Shown here piece by piece: positions 34,014-42,316 of a stretch of DNA of 64,000 nt (position 1 is its first letter; the number at the start of each line of letters is the position of its first letter). This DNA comes from CAYWVO01 sp964461835 (GTDB lineage: Bacteria > Zixibacteria > MSB-5A5 > WJJR01 > JAJRUJ01). The stretch lies in assembly GCA_964461835.1 (NCBI GenBank), contig CAYWVO010000003.1:1-64000 (forward strand). Direction: 5' to 3'. The position numbers were made by a program, and so were the translations under genes. The notes beneath the pieces are model-generated. The model had not been told where the DNA came from and ran no database searches. It saw nothing but the letters and a program-made list of their open reading frames with translations.

Positions 34014-34428
34014 ACAGGCAGCGGCTGAGCTGGCCCGTCTGATTAACGCGGTAATCGATTATGGTGAACAGGCCCGGCTGCTCGCGTTAAACCTCGCCGC
34101 CGCGGCGGCAAATGCCAAGACCCCTACGCGGATTAAGAAAAAGGTTGATGACGACCTGTTTTCGCTGGTGACCCGCATGACTACCGTGGCCCGGCAGGTC
34201 ACCGAAATCGCCAATGCTGCCCGAAACGGCGTCGATCCGGAAAGAATGTCGGAAAACGATCGACTGCTGCGCTCCTTATTGGAGAAAGGCGTTTTCAATC
34301 CCGATGTCATTATCCACCTCGAGCGATCGTTAAATGAGGCGCTGGAGCTCACCCGGAAGATCGCCGACCAGCTCGGCTTACCAATAGAACTGCCACATCC
34401 CTCTCCTCACCAGAATCACATACGCTAA
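33988..34428 (+). CDS. Helical protein with a chemoreceptor-tip-like segment
   Basis: About 146 residues, almost entirely helical. The stretch LINAVIDYGEQARLLALNLAAAAANAK resembles the hairpin tip of methyl-accepting chemotaxis proteins, where they contact CheA and CheW; the rest has no recognised domain and no membrane segment. GTG 33988 was chosen since AGGAGGA ends 4 bases before it. It overlaps the receiver gene by 26 bases. Confidence 0.6.
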   Translation: MTSQPQPDEQAAAELARLINAVIDYGEQARLLALNLAAAAANAKTPTRIKKKVDDDLFSLVTRMTTVARQVTEIANAARNGVDPERMSENDRLLRSLLEKGVFNPDVIIHLERSLNEALELTRKIADQLGLPIELPHPSPHQNHIR

Positions 34429-34451
34429 CTCCGGGACCGAGCTTTCCGCAA

Positions 34452-35396
34452 TCATGGGGTAACCTCAAATGCTCTGAGGAGAAGATAGACTACTCCGATA
34501 CCGGCAATAAGCCCCGCCGCGCCCACCCACCGCCAGAAATTGGTCCGGAAGATCGGCAGATAGTATAGCGGAGAATGGAGTTTTTTCTGGGTTAACTCTC
34601 CAGCCAGGAATGAACGGATCAGCGGGATAATATCTTCCCGCAATACCTCGCCTGCGGCCTCGGCAAATTCCGCCGATGCTTTCGCCGGCGCCCCCATATA
34701 CCCCAGCCCTGGCCCAATCTCCCACGGACTGGTGTTCCATAATTTAGTATGTGGTACCAAGGTTGCCGGCAATTCGCGATAGCCGGGATCGACGAGGTGT
34801 GGATACAGCCAGAGCATCATCGACGTTTCCCACCAGCCGGCGTGGTAATCCTGTTTCAAGATTTTGCGATCTTCCTCGGAAAATTGCGACCCCAACCGCT
34901 TGGCAATTTTATTGACGAACTGGCCGGAGAGAAAATTGAAAATCAAACGCGAGGTGAGAGAAATCGTGGTCAATCCCTTTCGACTCAGGGTGCGCGCCGC
35001 TTCCTCAAAGGCGACCATATCGTGAGGACCGCCATGCGCCCCGATTAAAATCAGACGACGAAATCCATGATTGCGAAGAGAGATACCATAATCATAGAGT
35101 AAATCCCGTAACACGCGCTGCCGTGTCCGCAACGAACCTCCTTTGCGATATACTTTGGTGCCGAGGTAGAACAACGGTAATTTGACCACCGGAATCGAGG
35201 AAGCATGGTCGCGGATAATGCGGGCGACATCCGTGGCGACATAGTCGGCATTAAAGGCATCGACGCCGAACGGCAGGTGTGGCCCGTGTTCTTCCAGGGG
35301 ACCAAGGGGGAAAAGGACGACCGCGTGTTCGCAATCAAGTCTCTCCAGCCCGGTCATTGAGAGTTCTTCATATTTGATGTACGGTTGGTCGTCCAT
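34452..35396 (-). CDS. Creatininase-family amidohydrolase with C-terminal membrane anchor
   Basis: 314 residues. Metal-binding motifs of the creatinine amidohydrolase family are present: PLGPLEEHGPHLPFGVDAF (about 31-48), GAHGGPHD and DYHAGWWETSMML. Members hydrolyse cyclic or linear amides; the substrate here is not predictable. A hydrophobic segment at the very end (WVGAAGLIAGIGVVYLLLRAF) suggests a tail anchor, unusual for the family. Transcribed against the flanking flagellar operons. Confidence 0.85.
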   Translation of the reverse strand: MDDQPYIKYEELSMTGLERLDCEHAVVLFPLGPLEEHGPHLPFGVDAFNADYVATDVARIIRDHASSIPVVKLPLFYLGTKVYRKGGSLRTRQRVLRDLLYDYGISLRNHGFRRLILIGAHGGPHDMVAFEEAARTLSRKGLTTISLTSRLIFNFLSGQFVNKIAKRLGSQFSEEDRKILKQDYHAGWWETSMMLWLYPHLVDPGYRELPATLVPHTKLWNTSPWEIGPGLGYMGAPAKASAEFAEAAGEVLREDIIPLIRSFLAGELTQKKLHSPLYYLPIFRTNFWRWVGAAGLIAGIGVVYLLLRAFEVTP

Positions 35397-35708
35397 ATGT
35401 CTTTACCACATCAAGTGCACCGTATTCTTGGTCTGCCCGGCGCAGTAACATAGGTGGCTGAAACCTATTCGGAAAGTCTTACCCCGCGTTTCGGAAGCAT
35501 TTTCCGGGTTTGTCTCGACTTTTTGACTGCTCGCTCAACTCTCCTCGTCGTAGCACGGAGCCTACTTACCAGCCTTGTTTGCTGCAAACGGGAATACCTT
35601 CGGTAAGCTTGGTCGCTGCAATGGATTATGGTTACGCGTATTTGCCGTGCTCTCGGCTGCCTCGTCCCTGAAATGAAAACAGCGGTAGACTGCCCCGTCG
35701 ATACACTT
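35397..35708. other. Intergenic region upstream of flgF
   Basis: About 310 bases between the divergent creatininase and flgF genes. Nothing is recognisable apart from the sigma-54 site at its right end. It is the natural place for upstream activator-binding sites, but no clear dyad repeated at other sigma-54 sites was found. Confidence 0.4.
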
Positions 35709-35725
35709 TTGGCACAATCCTTGCC
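35709..35725 (+). promoter_or_regulatory. Sigma-54 promoter of the flgF-flgK operon
   Basis: TTGGCAC, AATCC, TTGCC: GG at 35711-35712 and GC at 35723-35724 with 10 bases between. This is the closest consensus match of the three sigma-54 sites. Transcription would begin near 35736, close to the flgF Shine-Dalgarno GGAGGAGG. Confidence 0.75.
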
Positions 35726-35751
35726 ACACTCGGAGGAGGAAAGGGATACCT

Positions 35752-36477
35752 ATGCTTAAAGGAATTCGCGATGCCGCCGGGTCGATGCTGCCACAGATGC
35801 AGCAGCAAAATGCCATTGCCCATAACCTCGCCAATGCCCGGACCGCCGGGTTTAAACGGGCATTAATTGTTGCTACCACTGAGGCACAAAACCCCGCAGG
35901 AAGCGCACCGGCCGCGTGGAATGATCTTTCCTCTCTCCAGCGAGTCATCGATTTTTCACAAGGGCCAATCGAACGTACCGAGAATCCCTTCGACCTGGCG
36001 ATTTCCGGGGATGCGTTTTTCACGGTCGCCACACCCAGCGGGGAACAATACACACGTGCCGGGAATTTTCAGGTGTCTTCAGAAGGACTGCTGGTCACTG
36101 CGCAAGGATACCCGGTCATCTCCGATAACGGTGATATTCGGATCACCGGTGAGGCATTTGAAGTCGACCAGCAGGGCCGGATCATTATCGATGGACAGGT
36201 TCGCAGCACGTTAACGCTGGCGACATTTCCGCAGCCGTATCCGTTACAGCAACAAGAAGCAGGGTACTTTATTCCAACACCAGGAGCGCCGGCCCCACAG
36301 CAGGCAACCGGCATGAAAATTCAGCAAGGTGCGCTCGAACGAGCCAACGTGAATGTGATTACGGAAATGGTGAATATGATTGACAGTTATCGTCATTTTG
36401 AAACCGCCCAACGCATGGTGCAAACCCAGGATCAATCGTTGGAGAAGACTGTGAACCAGTTGGGGATGGTCCGCTAA
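35752..36477 (+). CDS. flgF: Flagellar basal-body rod protein FlgF
   Basis: A 241-residue proximal rod protein of the flagella basal body rod family. N-terminal MLPQMQQQNAIAHNLANARTAGFKRALIV, central FDLAISGDAFFTVATPSGEQYTRAGNFQVSSEGLLVTAQGYPV, and C-terminal ANVNVITEMVNMIDSYRHFETAQRMVQTQDQSLEKTVNQLG. The motif order and position before flgG support FlgF over FlgG. Confidence 0.92.
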   Translation: MLKGIRDAAGSMLPQMQQQNAIAHNLANARTAGFKRALIVATTEAQNPAGSAPAAWNDLSSLQRVIDFSQGPIERTENPFDLAISGDAFFTVATPSGEQYTRAGNFQVSSEGLLVTAQGYPVISDNGDIRITGEAFEVDQQGRIIIDGQVRSTLTLATFPQPYPLQQQEAGYFIPTPGAPAPQQATGMKIQQGALERANVNVITEMVNMIDSYRHFETAQRMVQTQDQSLEKTVNQLGMVR

Positions 36478-36512
36478 TTGAAAAGAGGATTTCCGCAGAG
36501 GAGATAGATCCA

Positions 36513-37301
36513 ATGATACGTGCATTACGAACCGGGGCATCAGGCATGATCGCCCAGCAATTAAACGTCGACACCATTGCCAATAACCTCTCGAATATCA
36601 ACACGACCGGCTATAAACGGAGTAAAGTCGAGTTTCAGGACGTACTCTACCAAAACGTTCGGGCGGCAGGAACGAATGTTTCCGCGGAAAGTGTCGTCCC
36701 GGTGAATTTGGAGATCGGCTACGGTTCCAAGCCAATCTCGACGTCCCGGATATTTTCCGAGGGCAACTTAAGCCCGACCAATCAGCCGCTCGATCTGGCA
36801 ATCACCGGGGATGGCTTTTTCCAGGTGTCGATGCCGGATGGGACAATTTCGTATACGCGAGACGGCTCGTTCAAGCTTTCTGCCGACGGGCGCATTGTCA
36901 CGAACGATGGATTCTTCCTGGTACCCGATCTCACGATTCCCCAGGACGCCGAAACGATTTCGGTGGGCATCGATGGCAACGTTCAGGTGTCGCTGCCGGG
37001 GCAAGCCGAGCCGCAGGATATCGGGCAATTGGAACTGGCGAAGTTCCTCAATCCCGGCGGATTGAACGCAATCGGCCACAACTTGTATCAACCGACGGTT
37101 TCCAGTGGTGATCCCATTCTGGGGAATCCGGCCGGGGAGGGGTTTGGCGAAATTGCCCAGGGGTACCTGGAGATGTCCAATGTGGAAGTAGTCGAAGAGA
37201 TGGTGAATATGATTATTGCCCAGCGGGCATATGAAATCAATTCGAAAGCAATCCAAACCGCCGATGACATGGCCTCCCTGGCCAACAATCTGAAACGGTA
37301 A
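36513..37301 (+). CDS. flgG: Flagellar distal rod protein FlgG
   Basis: 262 residues, the usual length. MIRALRTGASGMIAQQLNVDTIANNLSNINTTGYKRSKVEFQDVLYQ is diagnostic, as is the C-terminal EGFGEIAQGYLEMSNVEVVEEMVNMIIAQRAYEINSKAIQTADDM. Forms the drive shaft through the P and L rings. Shine-Dalgarno GAGGAGA. Confidence 0.97.
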   Translation: MIRALRTGASGMIAQQLNVDTIANNLSNINTTGYKRSKVEFQDVLYQNVRAAGTNVSAESVVPVNLEIGYGSKPISTSRIFSEGNLSPTNQPLDLAITGDGFFQVSMPDGTISYTRDGSFKLSADGRIVTNDGFFLVPDLTIPQDAETISVGIDGNVQVSLPGQAEPQDIGQLELAKFLNPGGLNAIGHNLYQPTVSSGDPILGNPAGEGFGEIAQGYLEMSNVEVVEEMVNMIIAQRAYEINSKAIQTADDMASLANNLKR

Positions 37302-37310
37302 GGACTTGTC

Positions 37311-38024
37311 ATGCATGGTAGTCTTCGGTATCTGGCTCTGGGAATTCTCTTGTTGCTCTCTGGCGGTGCAACCGCATCCGCCGGGATCAACCAGCGAATC
37401 GAAACTGCCTGCCGGCAGTATGTCTTGCGACAAACGCAGTGGCCCGACGAAGATGTGCAGATCAAATTTCGCCGCTATCGCCCCCCGAAAATCAAGTGGA
37501 CAGGCACAGACCTGACGCTCGGCCATTCGTCTAATACGGAATTATCGGGGAATGTCACCCTGCGCGTTCTGGTAACGAAAAACGGCAAGCGGGTTCGCTC
37601 GTTCCCGGTGCCGGTCAAAATTACGCTCTACGACAGTGTCGTAGTGACCACTGATCGTGTTTCCCGAAAACACGTCTTGGCCGATCGGGACCTGCGCATT
37701 GAACGGCGAGAAATTGATCTGCCGGCTGACCGCTTTTTCCGCAGGAAGAAAGAAGTCTTGGGGATGCGGCTGCGCCGCAGTTTAACGGAGGGCGCCATTC
37801 TCTCGACTTCGGCCGTCGAAGAAAATCCGGCAATTCTGCGGGGCGACCGGGTCCTCATTAAATACGAATCTCCCGGACTTATCCTGACCGCCGCGGGCGA
37901 GGCGTTGGAGGATGGTTGGATCGGCGCCGGCGTACGAGTGAAGAACCTTTCCTCAAAACAACTCATCAATGGCGTTGTCGCCGAAGCGGGAGTAGTGGAA
38001 GTCACCACTTTGATTGCCCATTGA
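37311..38024 (+). CDS. flgA: Flagellar P-ring chaperone FlgA
   Basis: 237 residues with an N-terminal signal peptide (about 1-24). The SAF domain (VTTDRVSRKHVLADRDLRIERREIDL) and ChapFlgA ending (EDGWIGAGVRVKNLSSKQLINGVVAEAGVVEV) identify a periplasmic chaperone for FlgI. It lies 9 bases after flgG and 11 bases before flgH. Confidence 0.93.
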   Translation: MHGSLRYLALGILLLLSGGATASAGINQRIETACRQYVLRQTQWPDEDVQIKFRRYRPPKIKWTGTDLTLGHSSNTELSGNVTLRVLVTKNGKRVRSFPVPVKITLYDSVVVTTDRVSRKHVLADRDLRIERREIDLPADRFFRRKKEVLGMRLRRSLTEGAILSTSAVEENPAILRGDRVLIKYESPGLILTAAGEALEDGWIGAGVRVKNLSSKQLINGVVAEAGVVEVTTLIAH

Positions 38025-38035
38025 GAGGTACTGAT

Positions 38036-38620
38036 ATGAGACGGTTTATTTATGGATTTGTGATATCGTGTATGCTGTTGTCCGGAACCAGCCTGGCGCA
38101 AAATCTGAGCAACACAAAGTCATTGTTCACAGATTTCAAAGCCTCACGGGTTGGTGATATTCTCACGGTCCTCATTGTGGAAAATACCACGGCCAGTAAC
38201 GCGGCCCGCACCGATATCACCAAGGAAAGTAACTTCAATCTCGATGCCGGACCGGGATTCGGTGCCTGGCCGATCCGGGAAATTCCGGTGTTCGGCGCCA
38301 GTGGTGAATCAGAAAACGAATCATCCAACGAAGGCAAGACAACGCGCTCCGGCTCTATCTCGTCGCAGATGGCGGTCCGGGTGGTTGGGGTGCAGCCGAA
38401 TGGCGATTTGCTGATTGAAGGAACCCGTGTCCTGGGCATTAACAACGATAAGGAAATGCTCATCTTAAACGGCATTGTCCGGCCACAAGATATTTCGCCG
38501 AATAATACGATCTATTCGTACCAGATCGCGGATGCCCAGATAACCTATCGCGGAAAAGGCACCGTGACGAACGGGGGCAGGCCCGGCTGGATCATGCGGT
38601 TTCTCAACTGGCTGTTTTAA
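38036..38620 (+). CDS. flgH: Flagellar L-ring protein FlgH
   Basis: 194 residues. The core has RVGDILTVLIVENTTASNAARTDITKESN and NGDLLIEGTRVLGINNDKEMLILNGIVRPQDISPNNTIYSYQIADAQITYRGKGTV. FlgH is normally a lipoprotein. Here the leader MRRFIYGFVISCMLLSGTSLAQ ends in an ordinary SLA cleavage site; the only cysteine (residue 12) would leave a very short hydrophobic core. Lipidation is therefore doubtful. The start has GAGAGG upstream. Confidence 0.92.
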   Translation: MRRFIYGFVISCMLLSGTSLAQNLSNTKSLFTDFKASRVGDILTVLIVENTTASNAARTDITKESNFNLDAGPGFGAWPIREIPVFGASGESENESSNEGKTTRSGSISSQMAVRVVGVQPNGDLLIEGTRVLGINNDKEMLILNGIVRPQDISPNNTIYSYQIADAQITYRGKGTVTNGGRPGWIMRFLNWLF

Positions 38621-38661
38621 GGTATTGGAAACGTGAATTCGCAAGGAAAAGGGATCGCGTC

Positions 38662-39789
38662 GTGACTAGAATATCTCGTTTGTTGACTATCATATTCAGT
38701 CTGGGGCTTCTTGTCCCGTCGCTTTCAGCGAAAGATTCTTTCGCCGAACCGGTGCGACTAAAGGACATTGCCGATTTCGCGAATCGCGCTGATGTTCGCC
38801 TTTTCGGCTACGGCCTTGTTGTCGGGTTAAAGGGAACCGGCGACGGCGCCGGGACAGAATTTACAATCCAATCGCTGGCGAACATGCTGACCCGGCTCGG
38901 CGTGACGGTTAATTCAGAGCAAATCAAGGTGAAAAATGTCGCGGCGGTTATGGTGACGGCGACGCTGACACCGGATATGAAAACCGGCACGCATTTTGAC
39001 GTAATGGTTAGCTCGATGGGCGATGCGAAATCCCTGGAGGGCGGGGTGCTTTTGTTGACGCCACTCAACGCCATGGATGGACGGCTCTACGCCTACGCCC
39101 AGGGACCGGTCTCCACCGGTGGCTTCAATGTGGAGGCCGAAGGTGGATCAAACGTATCCCGGAACTACACGCTGGTGGGACGAATCCCCGGAGGCGGGGT
39201 TCTCGAACAGGAATTAATGCTGTTTAATCCGCCAAATGGTAAATTACGAGTTTACCTGAGGGACCCGGATTATACCACCGCCCAGCGACTTGCCGATGTG
39301 ATCAACGACCAGTATTTCGATGTGGCAACTCCGGTCGATCGGGCCTCTGTCCTGGTGGAAATACCCCCGGAATATGATCAGCCCGGAGGCCAGGTGGATT
39401 TTATCGCGAGCCTGGAATCTATGACACTAACGCCGGATCAACCGGCACGCGTCGTGATCAACGAAAAAACCGGTACGATTGTCGCGGGGGAATGGGTCAC
39501 CATTGCTCCGGTCGCCCTGGCCCATGGTTCGATCACGATTCAGATCCGCACCCGGCCGGTTATTTCGCAACCGGCGCCGCTCTCCGAGGGGGAGACGGTG
39601 GTTGAACGTCAGTCGGATATTGATGTAACGGAGGACGAGGCCCGTGTCGTGTACTTGGAAGAGGCAACCAATATCAACGAGGTAGCCCAGGCGCTCAACA
39701 GTATTGGTGCGACCGCCCGCGACATTATCTCAATTTTCCAGGCTCTGAAAGAGGCGGGTGCGCTGCGCGCTGAGCTAATCATCATCTGA
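38662..39789 (+). CDS. flgI: Flagellar P-ring protein FlgI
   Basis: 375 residues with a signal peptide (about 1-24). Conserved blocks are VRLKDIADFANRADVRLFGYGLVVGLKGTGDG, NVAAVMVTATLTPDMKTGTHFDVMVSSMGDAKSLEGGVLLLTPLNAMDG and NINEVAQALNSIGATARDIISIFQALKEAGALRAELIII. Periplasmic bushing around the rod. The start is GTG. Presence of FlgI and FlgH shows an outer membrane. Confidence 0.96.
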   Translation: MTRISRLLTIIFSLGLLVPSLSAKDSFAEPVRLKDIADFANRADVRLFGYGLVVGLKGTGDGAGTEFTIQSLANMLTRLGVTVNSEQIKVKNVAAVMVTATLTPDMKTGTHFDVMVSSMGDAKSLEGGVLLLTPLNAMDGRLYAYAQGPVSTGGFNVEAEGGSNVSRNYTLVGRIPGGGVLEQELMLFNPPNGKLRVYLRDPDYTTAQRLADVINDQYFDVATPVDRASVLVEIPPEYDQPGGQVDFIASLESMTLTPDQPARVVINEKTGTIVAGEWVTIAPVALAHGSITIQIRTRPVISQPAPLSEGETVVERQSDIDVTEDEARVVYLEEATNINEVAQALNSIGATARDIISIFQALKEAGALRAELIII

Positions 39790-39804
39790 GGTTTCAATTG
39801 GATT

Positions 39805-40260
39805 ATGGGAAATATTCCGCCCCTAACGCCGGCGCCGATGAGCCGGCCGGATCGTGTTGATGCCCGGCGAACCGAAGACCTGGACGCTGCCGATTCCGCC
39901 ACGCAGCAGTCGATCAAAACGCGTAAATTGCGCAAGGCTGCACAGGATTTCGAATCACTGTTTTTGCATAAACTCATTCAAGGGATGCGCGCAACCGTAC
40001 CGCGAACCGGCGACCACGATGCAGGCATGGAAACGATGCGCGATATTACTGATCAACAACTTGCGGTACATCTGGCCCAGCAGGGCGGTATTGGCCTGGG
40101 TGACATGGTGTTTGGAGCCTTACAGCGACAGCACGTAGCCGCGCCCGACACCGCCGCTGAACCATCTCCCGCCGGATCTCCGACCGACGAACAGCCGCCG
40201 GTAACAATTCGCCCGTTGACTTCCGATGCTAGTAAACAGAGAGAAAACACAGGATACTAA
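39805..40260 (+). CDS. flgJ: FlgJ rod-cap domain protein lacking the muramidase domain
   Basis: A 151-residue protein with only the N-terminal Rod-binding domain: RKLRKAAQDFESLFLHKLIQGMRATVPRTGDHDAGMETMRDITDQQLAVHLAQQGGIGLGDMVFGAL. The peptidoglycan-hydrolysing domain of enteric FlgJ is absent, as in many non-gammaproteobacteria, so another lytic enzyme must open the wall for the rod. Confidence 0.9.
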   Translation: MGNIPPLTPAPMSRPDRVDARRTEDLDAADSATQQSIKTRKLRKAAQDFESLFLHKLIQGMRATVPRTGDHDAGMETMRDITDQQLAVHLAQQGGIGLGDMVFGALQRQHVAAPDTAAEPSPAGSPTDEQPPVTIRPLTSDASKQRENTGY

Positions 40261-40263
40261 GTT

Positions 40264-40803
40264 ATGTCGTCACGTACACCCGAATTGCCGGTAACGGAGC
40301 CTGCAACTCCCGTCGACCGCATCACCGAGAACTTGATTAAAATCGTCGCTCGGGAAGTCGAACACCTGGACAGGTTGCTGGGATTGATGACGGAACAACA
40401 GGTACATCTTGTGCAAAGTGATGTGCCGGCGGTCGAAGAAAACGTGCGGCAGCAGGAACAGGCGCTGCAGCGATTGCGCGAGCTTGAACGGGAACGCCTG
40501 CGCCTGCTCGATCAATTATCGGCACACGTTCCGGACGACTCGGAGGCGCTGACGTTGAGCAGACTCTCCACCATTCTCTCGGGAACCTACGCCGAGCAAC
40601 TCGATAAACTTCGCGGAACACTCACGTCCGCGGCCGCTAATATCCAGCGTGTCCGGCGGCAGAACGAATTGTTGATTGACCGGTCGATGTTGCATATCCG
40701 GGAAACGATGCGATTGATAGCCGGCCGCAGCGACGACGGATCGTCGTACGCCCCTCGTTCCGCCCAGAATGCGGGAGCGGGCCTGATCAACCGTCTGGGT
40801 TGA
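40264..40803 (+). CDS. flgN: FlgN-family export chaperone
   Basis: A 179-residue helical protein located 3 bases after flgJ and 19 before flgK. The sequence REVEHLDRLLGLMTEQQVHLVQSDVPAVEENVRQQEQALQRLRELERERLRLLDQL fits the FlgN helical hairpin that delivers the hook-filament junction proteins FlgK and FlgL to FlhA. Homology is recognised by pattern and position. Confidence 0.82.
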   Translation: MSSRTPELPVTEPATPVDRITENLIKIVAREVEHLDRLLGLMTEQQVHLVQSDVPAVEENVRQQEQALQRLRELERERLRLLDQLSAHVPDDSEALTLSRLSTILSGTYAEQLDKLRGTLTSAAANIQRVRRQNELLIDRSMLHIRETMRLIAGRSDDGSSYAPRSAQNAGAGLINRLG

Positions 40804-40822
40804 CCAAACAAGGAAGGACCCT

Positions 40823-42220
40823 ATGTCATTTTCATTATTCGGTGGATTGGAAGCCGGCAAACGGGCGTTGCTTTCGCACCAGGTGAGTCTGACCAACATC
40901 GGCCACAATATCACCAATGTCGATACCCCTGGGTATAGCCGACAGCAAGTCATGCTCGAGGCTACGTATCCTTATGAATCGACGGAAGGCAAGTTCGGCA
41001 CCGGCGTGACCGTGGCGACCGTTCGTCAGATTCGCGACCATTTCCTCTCCGCTCAATTCCGCCGGGAAAACGGTTCCATGGGCCACTGGGAGGCCATGGA
41101 TCGTAGCATGCGGCAAATTGAGAACGTCTTTCTCGAACCGAATGAAAACCAATTAAATGATTTGCTGAATGACTTCTTTAATGCCTGGCATGATTTGACC
41201 ACCACACCCGATTCACAAACCGCCCGCTCAGCCATCCGCGAGCAAGCCACCTTGTTAATAGACGGTCTGCGCCAGACCGCGCGGCGGCTCAACGATATCA
41301 TCCGTAATCTCGACGACGATGTTGGCGGCCGCGTGGTAAAACTCAATCAGATGGCGAGTCAAATCGCCGATCTGAACCACCAGATTGCCAACGCGGAACT
41401 GGACGGGAATACCGCCAACGACCTGCGGGATAAGCGAGATCACATTATCGATCAACTTGCCCGCCACGTGGACGTGAATACGATCGCGGAGAAAACCGGT
41501 GCGAGCCGGGTGTTTATCGGGCAGATGGAATATGTCGGCACCGGCCACTTTCAACCGTTAGGCACCGATCTGGAAGCCACCTCCAATATGAGCATTCAAC
41601 AAATTGTCTGGGAAGGCACCCATACCCGCGTGAATCGGTTTGGGGGTGAATTACAGGCACTCATTAATGCGCGCGACACCATTGTGCCGGGCTACATTGA
41701 ACAATTGAACGAATTGACGGCTGCCATTGTCACCGAAGTCAACGCGTTGCATACCACCGGATACGGCATGAATAACCGTACCGGCCAGAACTTCTTCAAT
41801 CCAACCGGCTTGACCGCCGAGACAATCGAACTCTCTCAAGAAGTCAGCGCCGACGTTGCAAATATCGCCGCCGCGGCCCATGAAGACAGTCCCGGCGATA
41901 ACGAGATTGCCTTGGCGTTGGCCAATCTCCGCGATCAATTGGTCATGGAGAATAATACCGCCACGTTTGGCGATTATTACTCGTCGCTGGTCGGCACAGT
42001 GGGAGTCCAGGCGCAACAAGCGGCTGAATCCAAGGACAGCTTCGAATTAGTCATGCAACAAATTGAGTTCTCTCGTCAATCAGTCCAGGGGGTGTCACTG
42101 GACGAGGAAATGACCAATATGATTCGCGCCCAGCACGCGTTTGATGCTGCGGCCCGCCTGGTCGTGACAATCGATAACGCTATGGGCACGGTTGTCAATG
42201 AACTTGGTGTTGGCCGGTAA
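40823..42220 (+). CDS. flgK: Flagellar hook-filament junction protein FlgK
   Basis: 465 residues. N-terminal FGGLEAGKRALLSHQVSLTNIGHNITNVDTPGYSRQQVMLEATYP and C-terminal GVSLDEEMTNMIRAQHAFDAAARLVVTIDNAMGTVVNELGVGR are diagnostic. Somewhat shorter than Salmonella FlgK (553), in contrast to the enlarged FlgL, FlgE and flagellin here. Apparently the last gene of the flgF operon. Confidence 0.95.
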   Translation: MSFSLFGGLEAGKRALLSHQVSLTNIGHNITNVDTPGYSRQQVMLEATYPYESTEGKFGTGVTVATVRQIRDHFLSAQFRRENGSMGHWEAMDRSMRQIENVFLEPNENQLNDLLNDFFNAWHDLTTTPDSQTARSAIREQATLLIDGLRQTARRLNDIIRNLDDDVGGRVVKLNQMASQIADLNHQIANAELDGNTANDLRDKRDHIIDQLARHVDVNTIAEKTGASRVFIGQMEYVGTGHFQPLGTDLEATSNMSIQQIVWEGTHTRVNRFGGELQALINARDTIVPGYIEQLNELTAAIVTEVNALHTTGYGMNNRTGQNFFNPTGLTAETIELSQEVSADVANIAAAAHEDSPGDNEIALALANLRDQLVMENNTATFGDYYSSLVGTVGVQAQQAAESKDSFELVMQQIEFSRQSVQGVSLDEEMTNMIRAQHAFDAAARLVVTIDNAMGTVVNELGVGR

Positions 42221-42236
42221 GGGGGTGAGTACCCAA

Positions 42237-42264
42237 TAAAGTGACCCGGCGGACCAACCGATAT
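42237..42264 (+). promoter_or_regulatory. Sigma-28 (FliA) promoter of csrA-flgL-fliW
   Basis: TAAAGTGA (42237-42244), 12 bases, ACCGATAT (42257-42264). -35 matches 6 of 8 and -10 matches 6 of 8; spacing is one base longer than consensus, as at the flagellin promoter. It starts 16 bases after the flgK stop. Confidence 0.6.
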
Positions 42265-42291
42265 AGCTATTGAATGCTGTTCTCCGGGCAG

Positions 42292-42311
42292 CTCCCGTAG
42301 ACACCAGGGAG
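42292..42311 (+). promoter_or_regulatory. Possible autoregulatory hairpin over the csrA Shine-Dalgarno
   Basis: CTCCC (42292-42296) pairs with GGGAG (42307-42311), which is part of the csrA Shine-Dalgarno. The loop and flank carry ACACCAGGGA and GGGTGGATG, GGA-type contexts that CsrA recognises. It fits translational self-repression known for other CsrA genes but is short. Confidence 0.4.
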
Positions 42312-42316
42312 GGTGG

